DNA from: DATLNM01 sp035536775
Lineage (GTDB): Bacteria > Actinomycetota > CADDZG01 > WHSQ01
NCBI GenBank assembly: GCA_035536775.1
Contig: DATLNM010000054.1
Location: forward strand, 1-64,000
Length of the DNA: 64,000 bases
Direction of reading: 5' to 3'
This document shows positions 50,675-60,442 of this stretch, one piece after another (the stretch's first letter is position 1; the number at the start of each line of letters is the position of its first letter). A program made the translations under genes and the position numbers. The notes under the pieces are model-generated. The model was not told where the DNA came from. It did not search any database and saw only the letters and a list, made by a program, of their open reading frames with translations.

Positions 50675-51139
50675 TCAGGCCCCCGTGGCGGTACGCGAGG
50701 ACAACCCGACGAGCGCGATCCCCACCGCGATCACGAGCACCCCGAGCCACCTGAGCGCGGGCACGTTTTCGTGAAATACGAAACGGGCCGCGGTCACAAC
50801 GACGATGTACGAGAGGCCCACCACTGGATACGCCACCGAGAGATCGACCCTCGAGAGCACGACGAGCCAGAACAGGGCGGAGACGCCGAAGAGGATCAAC
50901 CCCGTCCACAGCTTCGGCTCTTTGGCCGCCCGCAGCACCGTGTCCCCGAGGTTGGCGACCTCGGCCGTGCCTATCCGCCCGATGTCGTCCATCGCGGCCT
51001 TCAGCATCAGCTGTCCGCCCACCGCCAGGGTGACGCTGACCAGGAGGAACCCAAGCGAGATGACACTGCTTCCGGCGCGGCCGCCCGAGGCCGCGGCGGC
51101 GGCCGGCAATAACTCGGGCGGCGGGGCTTCTAGTGCCAT
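50675..51139 (-). CDS. EamA/SMR-like small membrane permease
   Basis: 154 residues with four hydrophobic helices (SLGFLLVSVTLAVGGQLML; LWTGLILFGVSALFWLVVL; SYIVVVTAARFVF; LRWLGVLVIAVGIALVGL). Layout fits small multidrug-resistance or ArnE/ArnF-type half-transporters, which can move lipid-linked sugars. The position before the nucleotidyltransferase and epimerase suggests a flippase role, not proved. Confidence 0.75.
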   Translation of the reverse strand: MALEAPPPELLPAAAAASGGRAGSSVISLGFLLVSVTLAVGGQLMLKAAMDDIGRIGTAEVANLGDTVLRAAKEPKLWTGLILFGVSALFWLVVLSRVDLSVAYPVVGLSYIVVVTAARFVFHENVPALRWLGVLVIAVGIALVGLSSRTATGA

Positions 51140-51295
51140 GAGGCCGGGATTCTAAGGCTAGGCGGCGAACCACAGGAGTGGCGGGCGTCCTCGGCCAGGA
51201 GGCGTTACCGCTGGGCAGGTCCGGCGTGAGAGAGAGTAACGAGTGACTCCGGGCTTGCTTCTCCAGGGCATTCCAAGGGCAATGAGGGGGATCCG

Positions 51296-54109
51296 ATGAT
51301 GGGTGCAGCTGAAATGGAACGCGCGGCGATGACCGTGAGGCGTCCGCGCGCGTGGGGGGTCGTGGCGATCGTGCTGATCGCTGCGCTTCTGCCGGCCGGA
51401 GGCACCGCCGCGGGCCGGGTTCTGTCCGGGCCCTCGGTCCCGGAGGCCTCGATCGGATTCACGAAGGCCCTGGAGACCCTCGCGCCGCCCGAGACATATT
51501 CGGCATTCGTTACGTTCCGGCCCGGGTCCGTCGCCGACCACGAGACGTGGGCCGAGGAGCACGGGCTCGAGCTCGTCTCAACCTTCGATTCGGTCGATGC
51601 GATCTTCGCGCGTGGGACCGTCGGCGCGTTCAGATTGCTGACCACGCACCCCGACGTTGTGTACCTCGAAGAGAACCGCACGCTCACCTTCGCGAGCGAC
51701 ACTTCATCGTGGGCGACACGCGCCCGCATCGCACAGCTGACGCTTCCCGGTGGTCCTTACCGCGACCCCAGCAACAACGGTCTCGACGGCTCGGGCATCG
51801 GGGTTGCGTTGATCGACTCGGGCGTCAACGGCACACACAACGACCTCGTGACCCAGATCGCGTCGCACCGGACCGTCGTTTGCCCGGTCCCCAATCCACA
51901 AACGCGTAAGTGCGTCGGGCCCGCAACCATCACGCAGCTAAACAACGACAGCAACAGCGATTCGTCCAGCGGTCACGGCACTCACATCGCAGGGATCATC
52001 ACCGGGACCGGCGTCCAATCGAGGGGGCCGGAGGCAGGCATGAGTATCGAGCCGGCCGCCACATACCGGGGGACCGCCACGGGATCTCGCTTGCACGTAT
52101 ACGCCATGGGCGAAGCCAACACTGGGATCGCGGCGGCAAACGCTCTCGAGCATCTCATCACTAACATCAACTCGATGGCGCCCCGAGTCCGGGTGGTCGC
52201 GAACTCCTACGCCGACTTGGCGGGGAGCACGTACGACGCAAACAGCGTGATGTCGATGCTCGTGAGGCAACTGGTTGAACAACACGGCGTGACGTTCGTG
52301 TTCCCGGCAGGCAACGTGCCCAACGCAGGTACCGGCGCCAGCGACCAGACGTCATCGTTCTGCAAGGACCCGACGCCAGGCGTCATCTGCGTGGCCAACT
52401 ACAACGACCAGGAGTCAGGCTCGATCACCGGTTTCATCAACCCCATGTCGGCGAGGGGCGCCAGCGGGAATCCGTCGACGCATCCGGACATCTCCGCACC
52501 GGGGACTCGCATCACGTCGACGTGCGTGCAGCAGGCCCAACCGCTGTGCAACAGCAGTGAGACCGAAGCGGGCTGGGTGCCATGGTACGCGACGCTGTCG
52601 GGCACCTCGATGGCCGCGGGCAACGTCGCCGGAGCGGTCGCGATGATCTATCAAGCGAGGCCGTCGATCACTCCGGCGCAGGTCGAGTCCGCGATCGAGG
52701 CGGGGGCGCGTCCGATCGGCGCATCCTCGTTCGAGACAGGCGCAGGCTTGCTGAATCTCCCCGGGACGCTCGACGCACTCGGCGTACCCCGAGACGACCG
52801 GCAGGTCCCCGCCCTGCAGGTCATCGCATCTGATCCTGCCGGCGACATCTCTGGCCAGCCGCAGGCTGCGGACCTCCTCGGGCTTTCCGTCACGCAGAAC
52901 ACCGATGGCACGGTCGTGCGCTACCACCTCGACGTCGTGGGCTTCGGGAACTTCAACGGCGGGTCGGTGGTTCTGAGGGTGATCCAGAACGTCAACGGAC
53001 GCCGATTCGCATCGTCGGTGCGCGCAACGAGCTCGGGAGTCTTCGGCAACGACTTCGACTCTCAGAACAACAATGCACCGCCCACCGACATCAGCGTCTC
53101 GGGCAACAGGATCACGATGACGGTTCCCGTCTCCGCGCTCGGCGACCCACCGAACAAAGCACCTGCCCACAACGTCTTCGCCACCTCGAACGGTTCCGCA
53201 GGGGCGCCGATAGACATGCTTCCGGGCGGCACAGGCACCGAGATGATCACGCGGCCCCGTTACGGCGACCCCTACTCGATCCGCCGCGGCCCGGCACCCA
53301 CGCAGTCGACCACACCGCCGCCATCGGAGACCGCGACTGCCACAGCGACAGCGACCGCGACGAGCTCGACCTCGTTCAGCCCGCCACCGAGCAGCAGCGG
53401 GAGCCCCACTCCGAGCGCATCGGCGTCCCGGACGCCGACACCGACCCCGTCCCTCAGCCCCACGCGAACCGTGACGCCGTCGCCGTCCGCGTCGGCATCG
53501 GCTACATCGACCTCGACCTCGGGCACATCGACGACGCCGCCGTCCGGAACCAAGGGCGCGACGTCGGTCACGCTCGCGACCAGCACCTCCAAGACGACCT
53601 ACGACCGGAGCGTGACGCTGAGCGGAACGGTGACACGCAGCGCGCCCTGCCAGGGCAATCTCAACGTCGTCGTCTCCCGCCGGCTCCACGGCTCCCAGCA
53701 GCTGACGCCGCTCTCGGGCCCGATCCCGGTGAGCGCGACGAGTGGATCGTGGGGCTTCGAAACTCGAGTCTCGAACAACGCGTCCTACGTCGCGGAGGTC
53801 GAAGAGAGCTCGAGCTGCGCGTCGAGCACGTCGACATCGGCGGACGTCCTCGTGAAGGTCGACGTGGACGCGGATGGACCCAGCCGTTGCAGCAGCCGTC
53901 CGGTAGTGACCGGGAAGGTCCGTCCGAACCAAGGCGGTACGCGAGTACTGCTGAAGCAGCGGATCGGTGGGCGGTCCCAGACCGTGGACCAGAGCACGCT
54001 CGACAGCCGTTCACGATTCAAGCTGTCGCCGCGGAAGTGCAGAGGCACCTTCAAGGTCAAGTGGCCGAAGCAGAACGAACGGAACGAGGCGGGCGTAGTT
54101 CGCCTATAG
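51296..54109 (+). CDS. Secreted subtilisin-like serine protease with C-terminal WPKQ domain
   Basis: 937 residues; GAGGGG precedes the tandem ATG-ATG start. Signal peptide (about 1-40), an I9-like propeptide (FVTFRPGSVADHETWAEEHG), and an S8 catalytic domain with D174 in LIDSGVNGTHNDL, H227 in SGHGTHIAG, N340 in FPAGN and S438 in LSGTSMAAG. An extra beta module follows, a Thr/Ser/Pro linker (about 665-750), then a C-terminal domain from about 754: TYDRSVTLSGT, LNVVVSRRL, YVAEVEESSSC, VRPNQGGTRVLLK and FKVKWPKQNERNEAG, shared with the Ig-repeat protein. Secreted, possibly surface-held. Confidence 0.93.
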   Translation: MMGAAEMERAAMTVRRPRAWGVVAIVLIAALLPAGGTAAGRVLSGPSVPEASIGFTKALETLAPPETYSAFVTFRPGSVADHETWAEEHGLELVSTFDSVDAIFARGTVGAFRLLTTHPDVVYLEENRTLTFASDTSSWATRARIAQLTLPGGPYRDPSNNGLDGSGIGVALIDSGVNGTHNDLVTQIASHRTVVCPVPNPQTRKCVGPATITQLNNDSNSDSSSGHGTHIAGIITGTGVQSRGPEAGMSIEPAATYRGTATGSRLHVYAMGEANTGIAAANALEHLITNINSMAPRVRVVANSYADLAGSTYDANSVMSMLVRQLVEQHGVTFVFPAGNVPNAGTGASDQTSSFCKDPTPGVICVANYNDQESGSITGFINPMSARGASGNPSTHPDISAPGTRITSTCVQQAQPLCNSSETEAGWVPWYATLSGTSMAAGNVAGAVAMIYQARPSITPAQVESAIEAGARPIGASSFETGAGLLNLPGTLDALGVPRDDRQVPALQVIASDPAGDISGQPQAADLLGLSVTQNTDGTVVRYHLDVVGFGNFNGGSVVLRVIQNVNGRRFASSVRATSSGVFGNDFDSQNNNAPPTDISVSGNRITMTVPVSALGDPPNKAPAHNVFATSNGSAGAPIDMLPGGTGTEMITRPRYGDPYSIRRGPAPTQSTTPPPSETATATATATATSSTSFSPPPSSSGSPTPSASASRTPTPTPSLSPTRTVTPSPSASASATSTSTSGTSTTPPSGTKGATSVTLATSTSKTTYDRSVTLSGTVTRSAPCQGNLNVVVSRRLHGSQQLTPLSGPIPVSATSGSWGFETRVSNNASYVAEVEESSSCASSTSTSADVLVKVDVDADGPSRCSSRPVVTGKVRPNQGGTRVLLKQRIGGRSQTVDQSTLDSRSRFKLSPRKCRGTFKVKWPKQNERNEAGVVRL

Positions 54110-54111
54110 CC

Positions 54112-56076
54112 CTACTCGCCGGAGCAGCGGACCTCCGTTCCTCCGGACTCGCTCCATGAGATCGTGCCTTTCTCGAATATGGCTTCTACGCGCTCCGAAG
54201 CAGGATCCATCGATTCCAGCGGATACCCACACGGACCCGCGGCCTCGCCAAGCTCGACATAACGCGCCGCGATCTCGCCCCACAGTGCGACGATCCGCGC
54301 GGGGGCGGGCGACTTGTAGATCGCGCCTTGCTGGAATCGCTGAACCCGCCCACCAGGGACCGAGTCGCTGGTGCCTCGGCGGTCTAGCGGGAGACCCAGC
54401 GGACCGCTCGCGCCGCCGGCCGCTCTGAACGCAGCGAAGAACCCGCCAGTGACGGGATGGGCTCCCGTATCGCTCGACCACAGCATCACGCCGTTCACAT
54501 AGGAAGCGCCGCGGTAGCCGTCGCCCCAGAGATCGGACGTCGGCATGCCGAGAGCCGAGCCCTCACGGCCGATCCGGTCGTAGGCCCTCAAGACTGGCCC
54601 CTTCTGCCACACGGCCTTCTCGGTCGCGTCTCGCCATGCGATCCGACCGCGTTCGAAGTCCTGGGCGATGCCGAGGCGGTCCCCATCCCGCGGGACCGGG
54701 TAGGCATCGCCCGAGGGCGACCCTGGGGCGCCGTCCAGGCTCTCGTACTTCGGCACCAGCAGCTCATCGACGCCGGGGCCGCCGAGCTCGACACGGAAGA
54801 GAGTGTCCTTCAGACCGAGGGCGGCACGGATCGACCAACCGCTCACCCTGACGGTCTTCTTGGATCCCTCGATGAGCACGCCGCCGCGGCCGTCGTCCTT
54901 CACGACCGTCACGCGGCCCGAGACACCGAACGGCGCGACCAGCCTGAAATCGCGGAGCCGCCCGATCCCGAACGCGGCATCCAGCTTGTTCTCGAAAGTC
55001 GAGAACGGCATCTCAACGGTCCAGGTGTGGTTCGGATTCGCCTCGACCGCGTCTGCGTCATCGTCCACACCACGCAGGTAAGGAAGGGCGGTTCCACCCC
55101 ATACGTTTTCGTTGTCCTCGGTGTGACCGCCCGACGACGACGAGTAGAGGGCTTGGACCGGAGCGCCCCGATACATAACTACCTGTTCCCGTGTGTCGTC
55201 GACCGCGGCCTTCCAGTCGTCCCAGTACTCCCCGGAACCACTCCGCTTCGCGTCCCCGATGTAAGCCTGGTCGTAGGTGGAATCGAAGACCGCGCAGTCG
55301 CACGGGTGACGATGCTGTCCTGACCTGATCGTCTTGTCGTATGCGTAGGTACGAGCTGCGATCGCCTGAGCTTTGAGTGCGGCGGCCGGCCACGAGGCCG
55401 GAACCTCACCGAGGCCGTAGAGATACTTCTGCATCGACAGCGACACCACGAGCCTCAGGCAGTACCCCTCGGGACAGCGATCGGTCGCGAACGAACCGAA
55501 CTCGAGACGTCCGTACGCATAGTCGTAAGGCTTCTCGGCGATGTCCACGAGCGACCCGTGCTTCTCATAGAGAAGCACGAGCGGAACCTCGGGCGAGCCG
55601 AACACCGACACCCCGTCTTCCTCCACGGGCTTTCCGTTCTTATAGAGCCGAAAGCCTCCGGTCGAGCTCGCCTCGACCTTCCACTTGGTGCCACCGGGGC
55701 CCGACGAGATCGGGGCCTTGCTGCCCGGGAGCTTGAACGTGACGGTGCCGTCCCCCGTCCCGGGGAGGCCGGTAGCGGTGAGCGCAGCCTTGTACTGGAT
55801 CAGCCCCACACGGAGGCGTCCCGGCATCGGCTCGGTTGTGACCTTGCCGCCCGAGTAGTAGTGCTCGAGGATCCTGGTCGCGCCAGCGCCCTTCAAGGCC
55901 CGCCCGTAAGCGCCGTACTGGGACATCCCGATCCCGTGACCCCATCCTCCGCCCGTGATCGTCACGGTCTGTTGGGCGCGCGCAGGTCCGGCGCTGAGGC
56001 CGCCGACGAGCGCCGCGGCCGCGGCGAGGAGCGCGATGGGTCTCAACAGGCAGTGCCTGGGCATGAGCGTCTTCAT
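54112..56076 (-). CDS. SpoIID/LytB-domain protein with LGFP repeats
   Basis: About 654 residues from ATG 56076 (MKTLMPRHCLLRPIALLAAA, signal peptide). A SpoIID/LytB-type lytic domain reads GGGWGHGIGMSQYGAYGRAL, LVVSLSMQKYLYGLGEVPAS and ALKAQAIAARTYAYDKT; SpoIID proteins cleave stem-less glycan. The C-terminal half has LGFP-type repeats (EGSALGMPTSDLWGDG, GPLGLPLDRRGTS, GEAAGPCGYPLESMD) that bind arabinogalactan or wall in relatives. Convergent with the subtilase gene, 2 bp apart. Confidence 0.9.
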   Translation of the reverse strand: MKTLMPRHCLLRPIALLAAAAALVGGLSAGPARAQQTVTITGGGWGHGIGMSQYGAYGRALKGAGATRILEHYYSGGKVTTEPMPGRLRVGLIQYKAALTATGLPGTGDGTVTFKLPGSKAPISSGPGGTKWKVEASSTGGFRLYKNGKPVEEDGVSVFGSPEVPLVLLYEKHGSLVDIAEKPYDYAYGRLEFGSFATDRCPEGYCLRLVVSLSMQKYLYGLGEVPASWPAAALKAQAIAARTYAYDKTIRSGQHRHPCDCAVFDSTYDQAYIGDAKRSGSGEYWDDWKAAVDDTREQVVMYRGAPVQALYSSSSGGHTEDNENVWGGTALPYLRGVDDDADAVEANPNHTWTVEMPFSTFENKLDAAFGIGRLRDFRLVAPFGVSGRVTVVKDDGRGGVLIEGSKKTVRVSGWSIRAALGLKDTLFRVELGGPGVDELLVPKYESLDGAPGSPSGDAYPVPRDGDRLGIAQDFERGRIAWRDATEKAVWQKGPVLRAYDRIGREGSALGMPTSDLWGDGYRGASYVNGVMLWSSDTGAHPVTGGFFAAFRAAGGASGPLGLPLDRRGTSDSVPGGRVQRFQQGAIYKSPAPARIVALWGEIAARYVELGEAAGPCGYPLESMDPASERVEAIFEKGTISWSESGGTEVRCSGE

Positions 56077-56120
56077 TTCTGGGTCACAATACTGAACTCC
56101 TTCAACACAACACCCCGGTT

Positions 56121-57239
56121 TTAGGCCCAGGGTTTGTGGCCCGTCAAGGGCGCAGAGCCCCCCTGGATCACAGCCTCGTAGGCCGCCAGGGTGCGGGTCG
56201 CCGTCTCGGTCCAAGTAAATCCAAGCGCTCGGGCCCGGCCCCGCCGCGCCAGGCTCGACCGCCGGTCGGGTTCACCGGCTACCCCTATCAACGTCGCGGC
56301 GAGGCCTTCGGTGTCGCTCGGCTCCACCAATGCCGCGGCCTCGCCCAGAACCTCCTCGGCCGCGCTGTAGCGCCCCGCCACCACAGCCGTCCCGGCAGCC
56401 ATCGCCTCGAGGGGCGGGAGCCCGAACCCTTCGTAGAGCGAGGGATAGCAGAAGATCTCGGCCGCGGCGAGGAGCCCCGGCAGAGTCTCATCGGCGACCC
56501 ACCCCGGGAGAACGACCCCCGGCGTTGGGGCGAGATCCGGGCCCCAGCCCGCCGGGCCCGCTATCACCAGCGTCCACCCATCGTCGCTCAGTCCGCTACG
56601 GCCCCATGCCTTCAATAGCCGGGCAAGGTTCTTGCGCGGCTCGATCGTTCCCACCGTCAGCACGAACGGGGCCGTGATCCCCATCTCCGCGAGAGCGGAA
56701 TCGGACAACGGTGTCGCGCCGAAGAAGATCGGCGACACACCCTCGTGCGTCACGAAGATCCTCTCGGCATCAACCCCGAGCCGGTCGGCGACCTCGTCGC
56801 CGACCGCCTTCGTCGGCACGATGACGGCGCGTGCGCGCTCCACCGACCACGGCACCAACGTGCGCAGCCGCTCGGCGCCGGGGAACGCGTCGTCTCGAAA
56901 GAACGAAAGGTCGTGGATCGTGACGACGCCGGGTACCGCCCCCGTTGGCGGGAGAACGAAGTTGGTCGCGTGCACGACGTCGGCAGGTCGGGTGAGACGC
57001 CCCACCGTGGGGTGGCCCGTGCGCATCCACAGCGTCTGCGCGATACGCGCCGGTATCCGCCAGCGTTTCACGGAGCGATGTTGGGCTCTGACATCACCGC
57101 CGCGCGCGACCGCGAACAGGGACACATCGCAGCCGATCGTCTCCAATGCGTCGTGGAGCTCCGCGGTGTAACGAGCGACGCCCGTTGGCGGATCGAGTAG
57201 CGGCCCCCCATCCAGCGCTACCCGGATGACTTGTACCAA
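56121..57239 (-). CDS. GT4-family glycosyltransferase
   Basis: 372 residues from a TTG at 57239 (L-V-Q-V-I-R-V-A-L-D-G-G). This is the first possible standard start in the coding frame; it lies inside the preceding epimerase gene (22-nt overlap). GT-B motifs: FVLTVGTIEPRKNLARLLKA, then CYPSLYEGFGLPPLEAMAAG with the E-x7-E pair. An earlier opening to 57542 overlaps the epimerase entirely and is not conserved. Donor and acceptor unknown. Confidence 0.88.
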   Translation of the reverse strand: MVQVIRVALDGGPLLDPPTGVARYTAELHDALETIGCDVSLFAVARGGDVRAQHRSVKRWRIPARIAQTLWMRTGHPTVGRLTRPADVVHATNFVLPPTGAVPGVVTIHDLSFFRDDAFPGAERLRTLVPWSVERARAVIVPTKAVGDEVADRLGVDAERIFVTHEGVSPIFFGATPLSDSALAEMGITAPFVLTVGTIEPRKNLARLLKAWGRSGLSDDGWTLVIAGPAGWGPDLAPTPGVVLPGWVADETLPGLLAAAEIFCYPSLYEGFGLPPLEAMAAGTAVVAGRYSAAEEVLGEAAALVEPSDTEGLAATLIGVAGEPDRRSSLARRGRARALGFTWTETATRTLAAYEAVIQGGSAPLTGHKPWA

Positions 57240-58153
57240 TCGATCGTCGCGCGGAGGCCCTCTTCGAGCATCGTCTGAGCCTTGAAGCCCAGAACCGAAG
57301 CCGCGCGCGACGAATCGACTCGTCGGCGCGGCTGCCCATCTGGCCGGCTCGTGTTCCACACGAGCTCGCCTTCGTAGCCTGTCAATCGCGCGATCATCTC
57401 CGCCAGATCCTTGATCGAGATCTCTTCTCCTGAGCCGAGGTTGATCGGCTCCGCGTCGTCGTAGAGCTCGGACGCAAGCACGATGCCTTCCGCGGCGTCC
57501 TCCACGTAGATGAACTCGCGGGTGGCGCGTCCGGTGCCCCACACTTCCACCGAGGTGTTACCTCGATCGCGTGCCTCGACGAATTTCTTGATCAGGGCGG
57601 GGATGACGTGCGACACGCTCGGGTCGAACTTATCCCCCGGTCCGTAGAGATTGGTCGGGAGGAGATAGATGCAGTTCTGGCCGTACTGCTGCCGGTTGGC
57701 TTGCGCATGGACGAGCATCGCCTTCTTTGCAACACCGTAGGGCGCGTTCGTCTCTTCGGGATAGCCGTCCCACAATGAGGACTCATTGAACGGAGCGGGC
57801 GCGAACTTCGGATAGGAGCAGATGGTTCCCACGATGGTGGTCTTGGGGGTGTGGCGCTTCCGCGCCTCTTCGATGATGAACGTCCCCATGAGGATGTTCG
57901 ACACATAGATGTCAGAGGGGTGCTCCATGTTGGCGCCGATACCCCCGACGCGAGCGGCGAGGTGGATCACCAGGTCGGGTTGAGCCTCTTCGAAGAGGCT
58001 CACCACGGCATCATGGGTCGTAAGGTCGTAATCGGAGCTGCGGGGAACGATGATCGTGCCGGCGCCACGCTCGGTGAGTTTGCGACACACGGCGCTGCCG
58101 AGGAACCCGGCGCCGCCGGTTACGACGACCCTTTTCTCTTCCCAGAAGCCCAT
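57218..58153 (-). CDS. GDP-L-fucose synthase-like epimerase/reductase
   Basis: 311 residues. Extended SDR: VVVTGGAGFLGSAVCRKL, VGTICSYPKFAPAPFNESSL (Ser/Cys loop of the Fcl group), the Y-x3-K in NAPYGVAKKAML and LLPTNLYGPGDKFDP. This matches GDP-L-fucose synthase (Fcl/WcaG), which makes GDP-fucose from the 4-keto-6-deoxy sugar; the preceding dehydratase (Gmd) is not in the window. Divergent from the next GT4 gene. Confidence 0.9.
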   Translation of the reverse strand: MGFWEEKRVVVTGGAGFLGSAVCRKLTERGAGTIIVPRSSDYDLTTHDAVVSLFEEAQPDLVIHLAARVGGIGANMEHPSDIYVSNILMGTFIIEEARKRHTPKTTIVGTICSYPKFAPAPFNESSLWDGYPEETNAPYGVAKKAMLVHAQANRQQYGQNCIYLLPTNLYGPGDKFDPSVSHVIPALIKKFVEARDRGNTSVEVWGTGRATREFIYVEDAAEGIVLASELYDDAEPINLGSGEEISIKDLAEMIARLTGYEGELVWNTSRPDGQPRRRVDSSRAASVLGFKAQTMLEEGLRATIDWYKSSG

Positions 58154-58220
58154 CAGGGAAGTCTAGGGGGTTAGCCATAGCCGAGGCTTGGATAGCGGGG
58201 CCTAGACAGGAGGGGTGAGT

Positions 58221-59318
58221 TTGCTGCGCGTCGCGATGACGCTCGAGCAATGCTGGCATCGGGTGCCCGGGGGCGTCGCTGTTGCGGCCCTAGGGATGGC
58301 GCGCGCCCTGCGCGACACCCACAAGATCCATCTCACCGGCGTCGCGGCGGCGCACCGCCGCCCTGCTCCGCCGCAATGGACACCACCTGTGCCCGTACGG
58401 CGGCTGTCGCTTCCGCGGCCACTGCTCTACGAAGCGTGGCATCGGCTGAGGGCCCCCGCGGTCGAACGCGCCACGGGCCCGGTCGACGTCATCCACGCGA
58501 CAACGATGGCGATACCGCCGCGAAAGGCGCCCCTGGTCGTAACCATCCACGACCTCGCTTGGATCGCGAACCCCGGCCACTTCACTCCTCATGGCGTGCG
58601 CTTCTTCGAGCGAGGCCTCGAGTTGGCACGCCGTGACGCAGACCTGGTCCTGTGTCCGTCCGCCGCGACACTCGAGGACTGTAAGGAGCATGGGTTCGAC
58701 GGCGGGCGCCTGCGTCATATCCCGCTGGGGGTCGAGATCCGCCCGATCGATCCCGAAGACGTCGCCCGCGTCCGATCCGGATACGGCCTTACGGAGCGCT
58801 ACGTCATGTGGACCGGGACGATCGAACCGCGCAAGAACCTCCCTCGCCTCCTCGAGGCCTTCCGGTCCATCCCAAAGCCCGTCGAGCTCATCCTCGTCGG
58901 CCCCTCTGGCTGGAACGAGGACATCGACCAGACGATCGGGAGCTCCGAGTTGAGGACGCGCGTCCGGACGCTGGGGTTCGTTCCAAAGAACGATCTCGCG
59001 GCTCTGTACAAAGGCGCGTCCGTGTTCTGCTTCCCAAGTCTGCTGGAGGGCTTCGGTTTCCCTATCCTCGAAGCGATGGCGCAAGGCACACCCGTGGTGA
59101 CATCCATAGGCACATCGACCGAGGAGCTTGCGGGAGACGCCGCCCTGCTCGTCGATCCGCTCGATCCCGGCGCGATCGCGGCTGGGATCAAACGCGCCCT
59201 CGACATGCGCACGGCCACGAGGTTGTCGGCGGCCGGTCCCTCGAGAGCAGCGGAGTTCGGGTGGGATAAGACCGCCGTCGCGCTCATCGACGCGTACCGA
59301 GAGGTCTCGAGAGCATGA
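58221..59318 (+). CDS. GT4-family glycosyltransferase
   Basis: About 365 residues from TTG 58221; AGGAGG (58208-58213) is 7 nt before it. GTG 58215 is only one base from that site, so it is less likely. Motifs: MWTGTIEPRKNLPRLLEAFR, CFPSLLEGFGFPILEAMAQG, and IHDLAWIANPGHFTPHG. Overlaps the next gene by 4 nt (ATGA). Substrates unknown; it resembles its two downstream neighbours only in general fold. Confidence 0.88.
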   Translation: MLRVAMTLEQCWHRVPGGVAVAALGMARALRDTHKIHLTGVAAAHRRPAPPQWTPPVPVRRLSLPRPLLYEAWHRLRAPAVERATGPVDVIHATTMAIPPRKAPLVVTIHDLAWIANPGHFTPHGVRFFERGLELARRDADLVLCPSAATLEDCKEHGFDGGRLRHIPLGVEIRPIDPEDVARVRSGYGLTERYVMWTGTIEPRKNLPRLLEAFRSIPKPVELILVGPSGWNEDIDQTIGSSELRTRVRTLGFVPKNDLAALYKGASVFCFPSLLEGFGFPILEAMAQGTPVVTSIGTSTEELAGDAALLVDPLDPGAIAAGIKRALDMRTATRLSAAGPSRAAEFGWDKTAVALIDAYREVSRA

Positions 59319-60442
59319 ACAAGGTCGCGATCAACCTGCTGTGGATGGTCCCCGGCAAGGTCGGGGGCTCCGAGACGTACCTTGCCCGGTTGCTGTCGGG
59401 GCTCGCGGAACGTTCGTCAGAGATCGACTACACGCTCTTTGCACTCGAGGACTTCGCGAAGGCCCACCCGAACCTGGCCAAGACATTCAAAACCGCATAC
59501 GCGCCGGTGCGCGGGCGCATGAAGTCCTTCCGTGTGTTCGGAGAGAACTCGTGGCTGGCCGCGCAATGCAAGGTTCGCAATATCGACCTCGTGCACCACG
59601 CCGGCGGCACCGTGCCGGTCGCGCCGACCCCCCGCCCTATCGTCACGCTCCACGACCTCCAGTATCTGTACTACCCGGAGTACTTCACGCGGACCAAACT
59701 GACGTTCCTGAAGATGATGGTGCCGCGCTCGGCCGAGGGTTCGCGCCTCGTCCTCACGCCCAGCGAGTTCACCCGGCGGACCGTTATCGAACGCCTCGGG
59801 ATCGATCCATCGATCGTGCGTGTCGTGCCCCATGGGATCTCGCCTCGAGAATCCAAGGAGTCCTCGGATGAGATCCGAAATCACTACGGGCTGGACGGAC
59901 CCTTCTTCATCTACCCCGCCATCACTTACCCGCATAAGAATCACCTCGTTCTGATCGAGGCGTTCGCCAAGCTGCTCAAGGTTCACCCGACCGCGCTGCT
60001 CGTGCTGACGGGAGCCAAAGGATCGGTCGAGGTCAGCATCGCGGCCGAGATCCGCGAGCTCGGGATCGACGACAGCGTCATCCGCCTGGGCTACGTCCCC
60101 AGCGACCACCTCGACTCGCTCTACAACGAGGCCGCGGCGCTGGTGTTTCCTTCTCGCTTCGAGGGATTCGGCGCCCCGGTGCTCGAGGCGATGAGCCGAG
60201 GCTGCCCGGTGATCGCGGCCGATGCGACCGCGCTCCCCGAGGTAGTGGCCGACGCGGGACGGCTGGTGTCGCCAGACAACCCCGATGACTGGGCGGTCGC
60301 GATGGCTGACATCCTGGAGGACGACTCGATGCGAACCGAGCTCGCCAAACGCGGGCTGGAGCGCGCACGCTCCTTCACGTGGACGAGCGCAGCGGACATC
60401 CTCGAAGACGCATACCGCGATGTCCTGGAGACGACGTTGTGA
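59315..60442 (+). CDS. GT4-family glycosyltransferase
   Basis: 375 residues. Motifs: VPGKVGGSETYLARLLSGLA (donor-side glycine loop), LHDLQYLYYPEYFTRTKLTF, FIYPAITYPHKNHLVLIEAF, and VFPSRFEGFGAPVLEAMSRG. Overlaps both neighbours by 4 nt (ATGA, GTGA), so three glycosyltransferases are translationally linked. Confidence 0.9.
   Translation: MNKVAINLLWMVPGKVGGSETYLARLLSGLAERSSEIDYTLFALEDFAKAHPNLAKTFKTAYAPVRGRMKSFRVFGENSWLAAQCKVRNIDLVHHAGGTVPVAPTPRPIVTLHDLQYLYYPEYFTRTKLTFLKMMVPRSAEGSRLVLTPSEFTRRTVIERLGIDPSIVRVVPHGISPRESKESSDEIRNHYGLDGPFFIYPAITYPHKNHLVLIEAFAKLLKVHPTALLVLTGAKGSVEVSIAAEIRELGIDDSVIRLGYVPSDHLDSLYNEAAALVFPSRFEGFGAPVLEAMSRGCPVIAADATALPEVVADAGRLVSPDNPDDWAVAMADILEDDSMRTELAKRGLERARSFTWTSAADILEDAYRDVLETTL

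Noticed and set aside
52415..53932. 505-codon minus-strand opening opposite the subtilase
   Set aside because: The plus strand holds an intact Asp/His/Ser protease; the antisense frame is Arg/Ala/Gly-rich noise.
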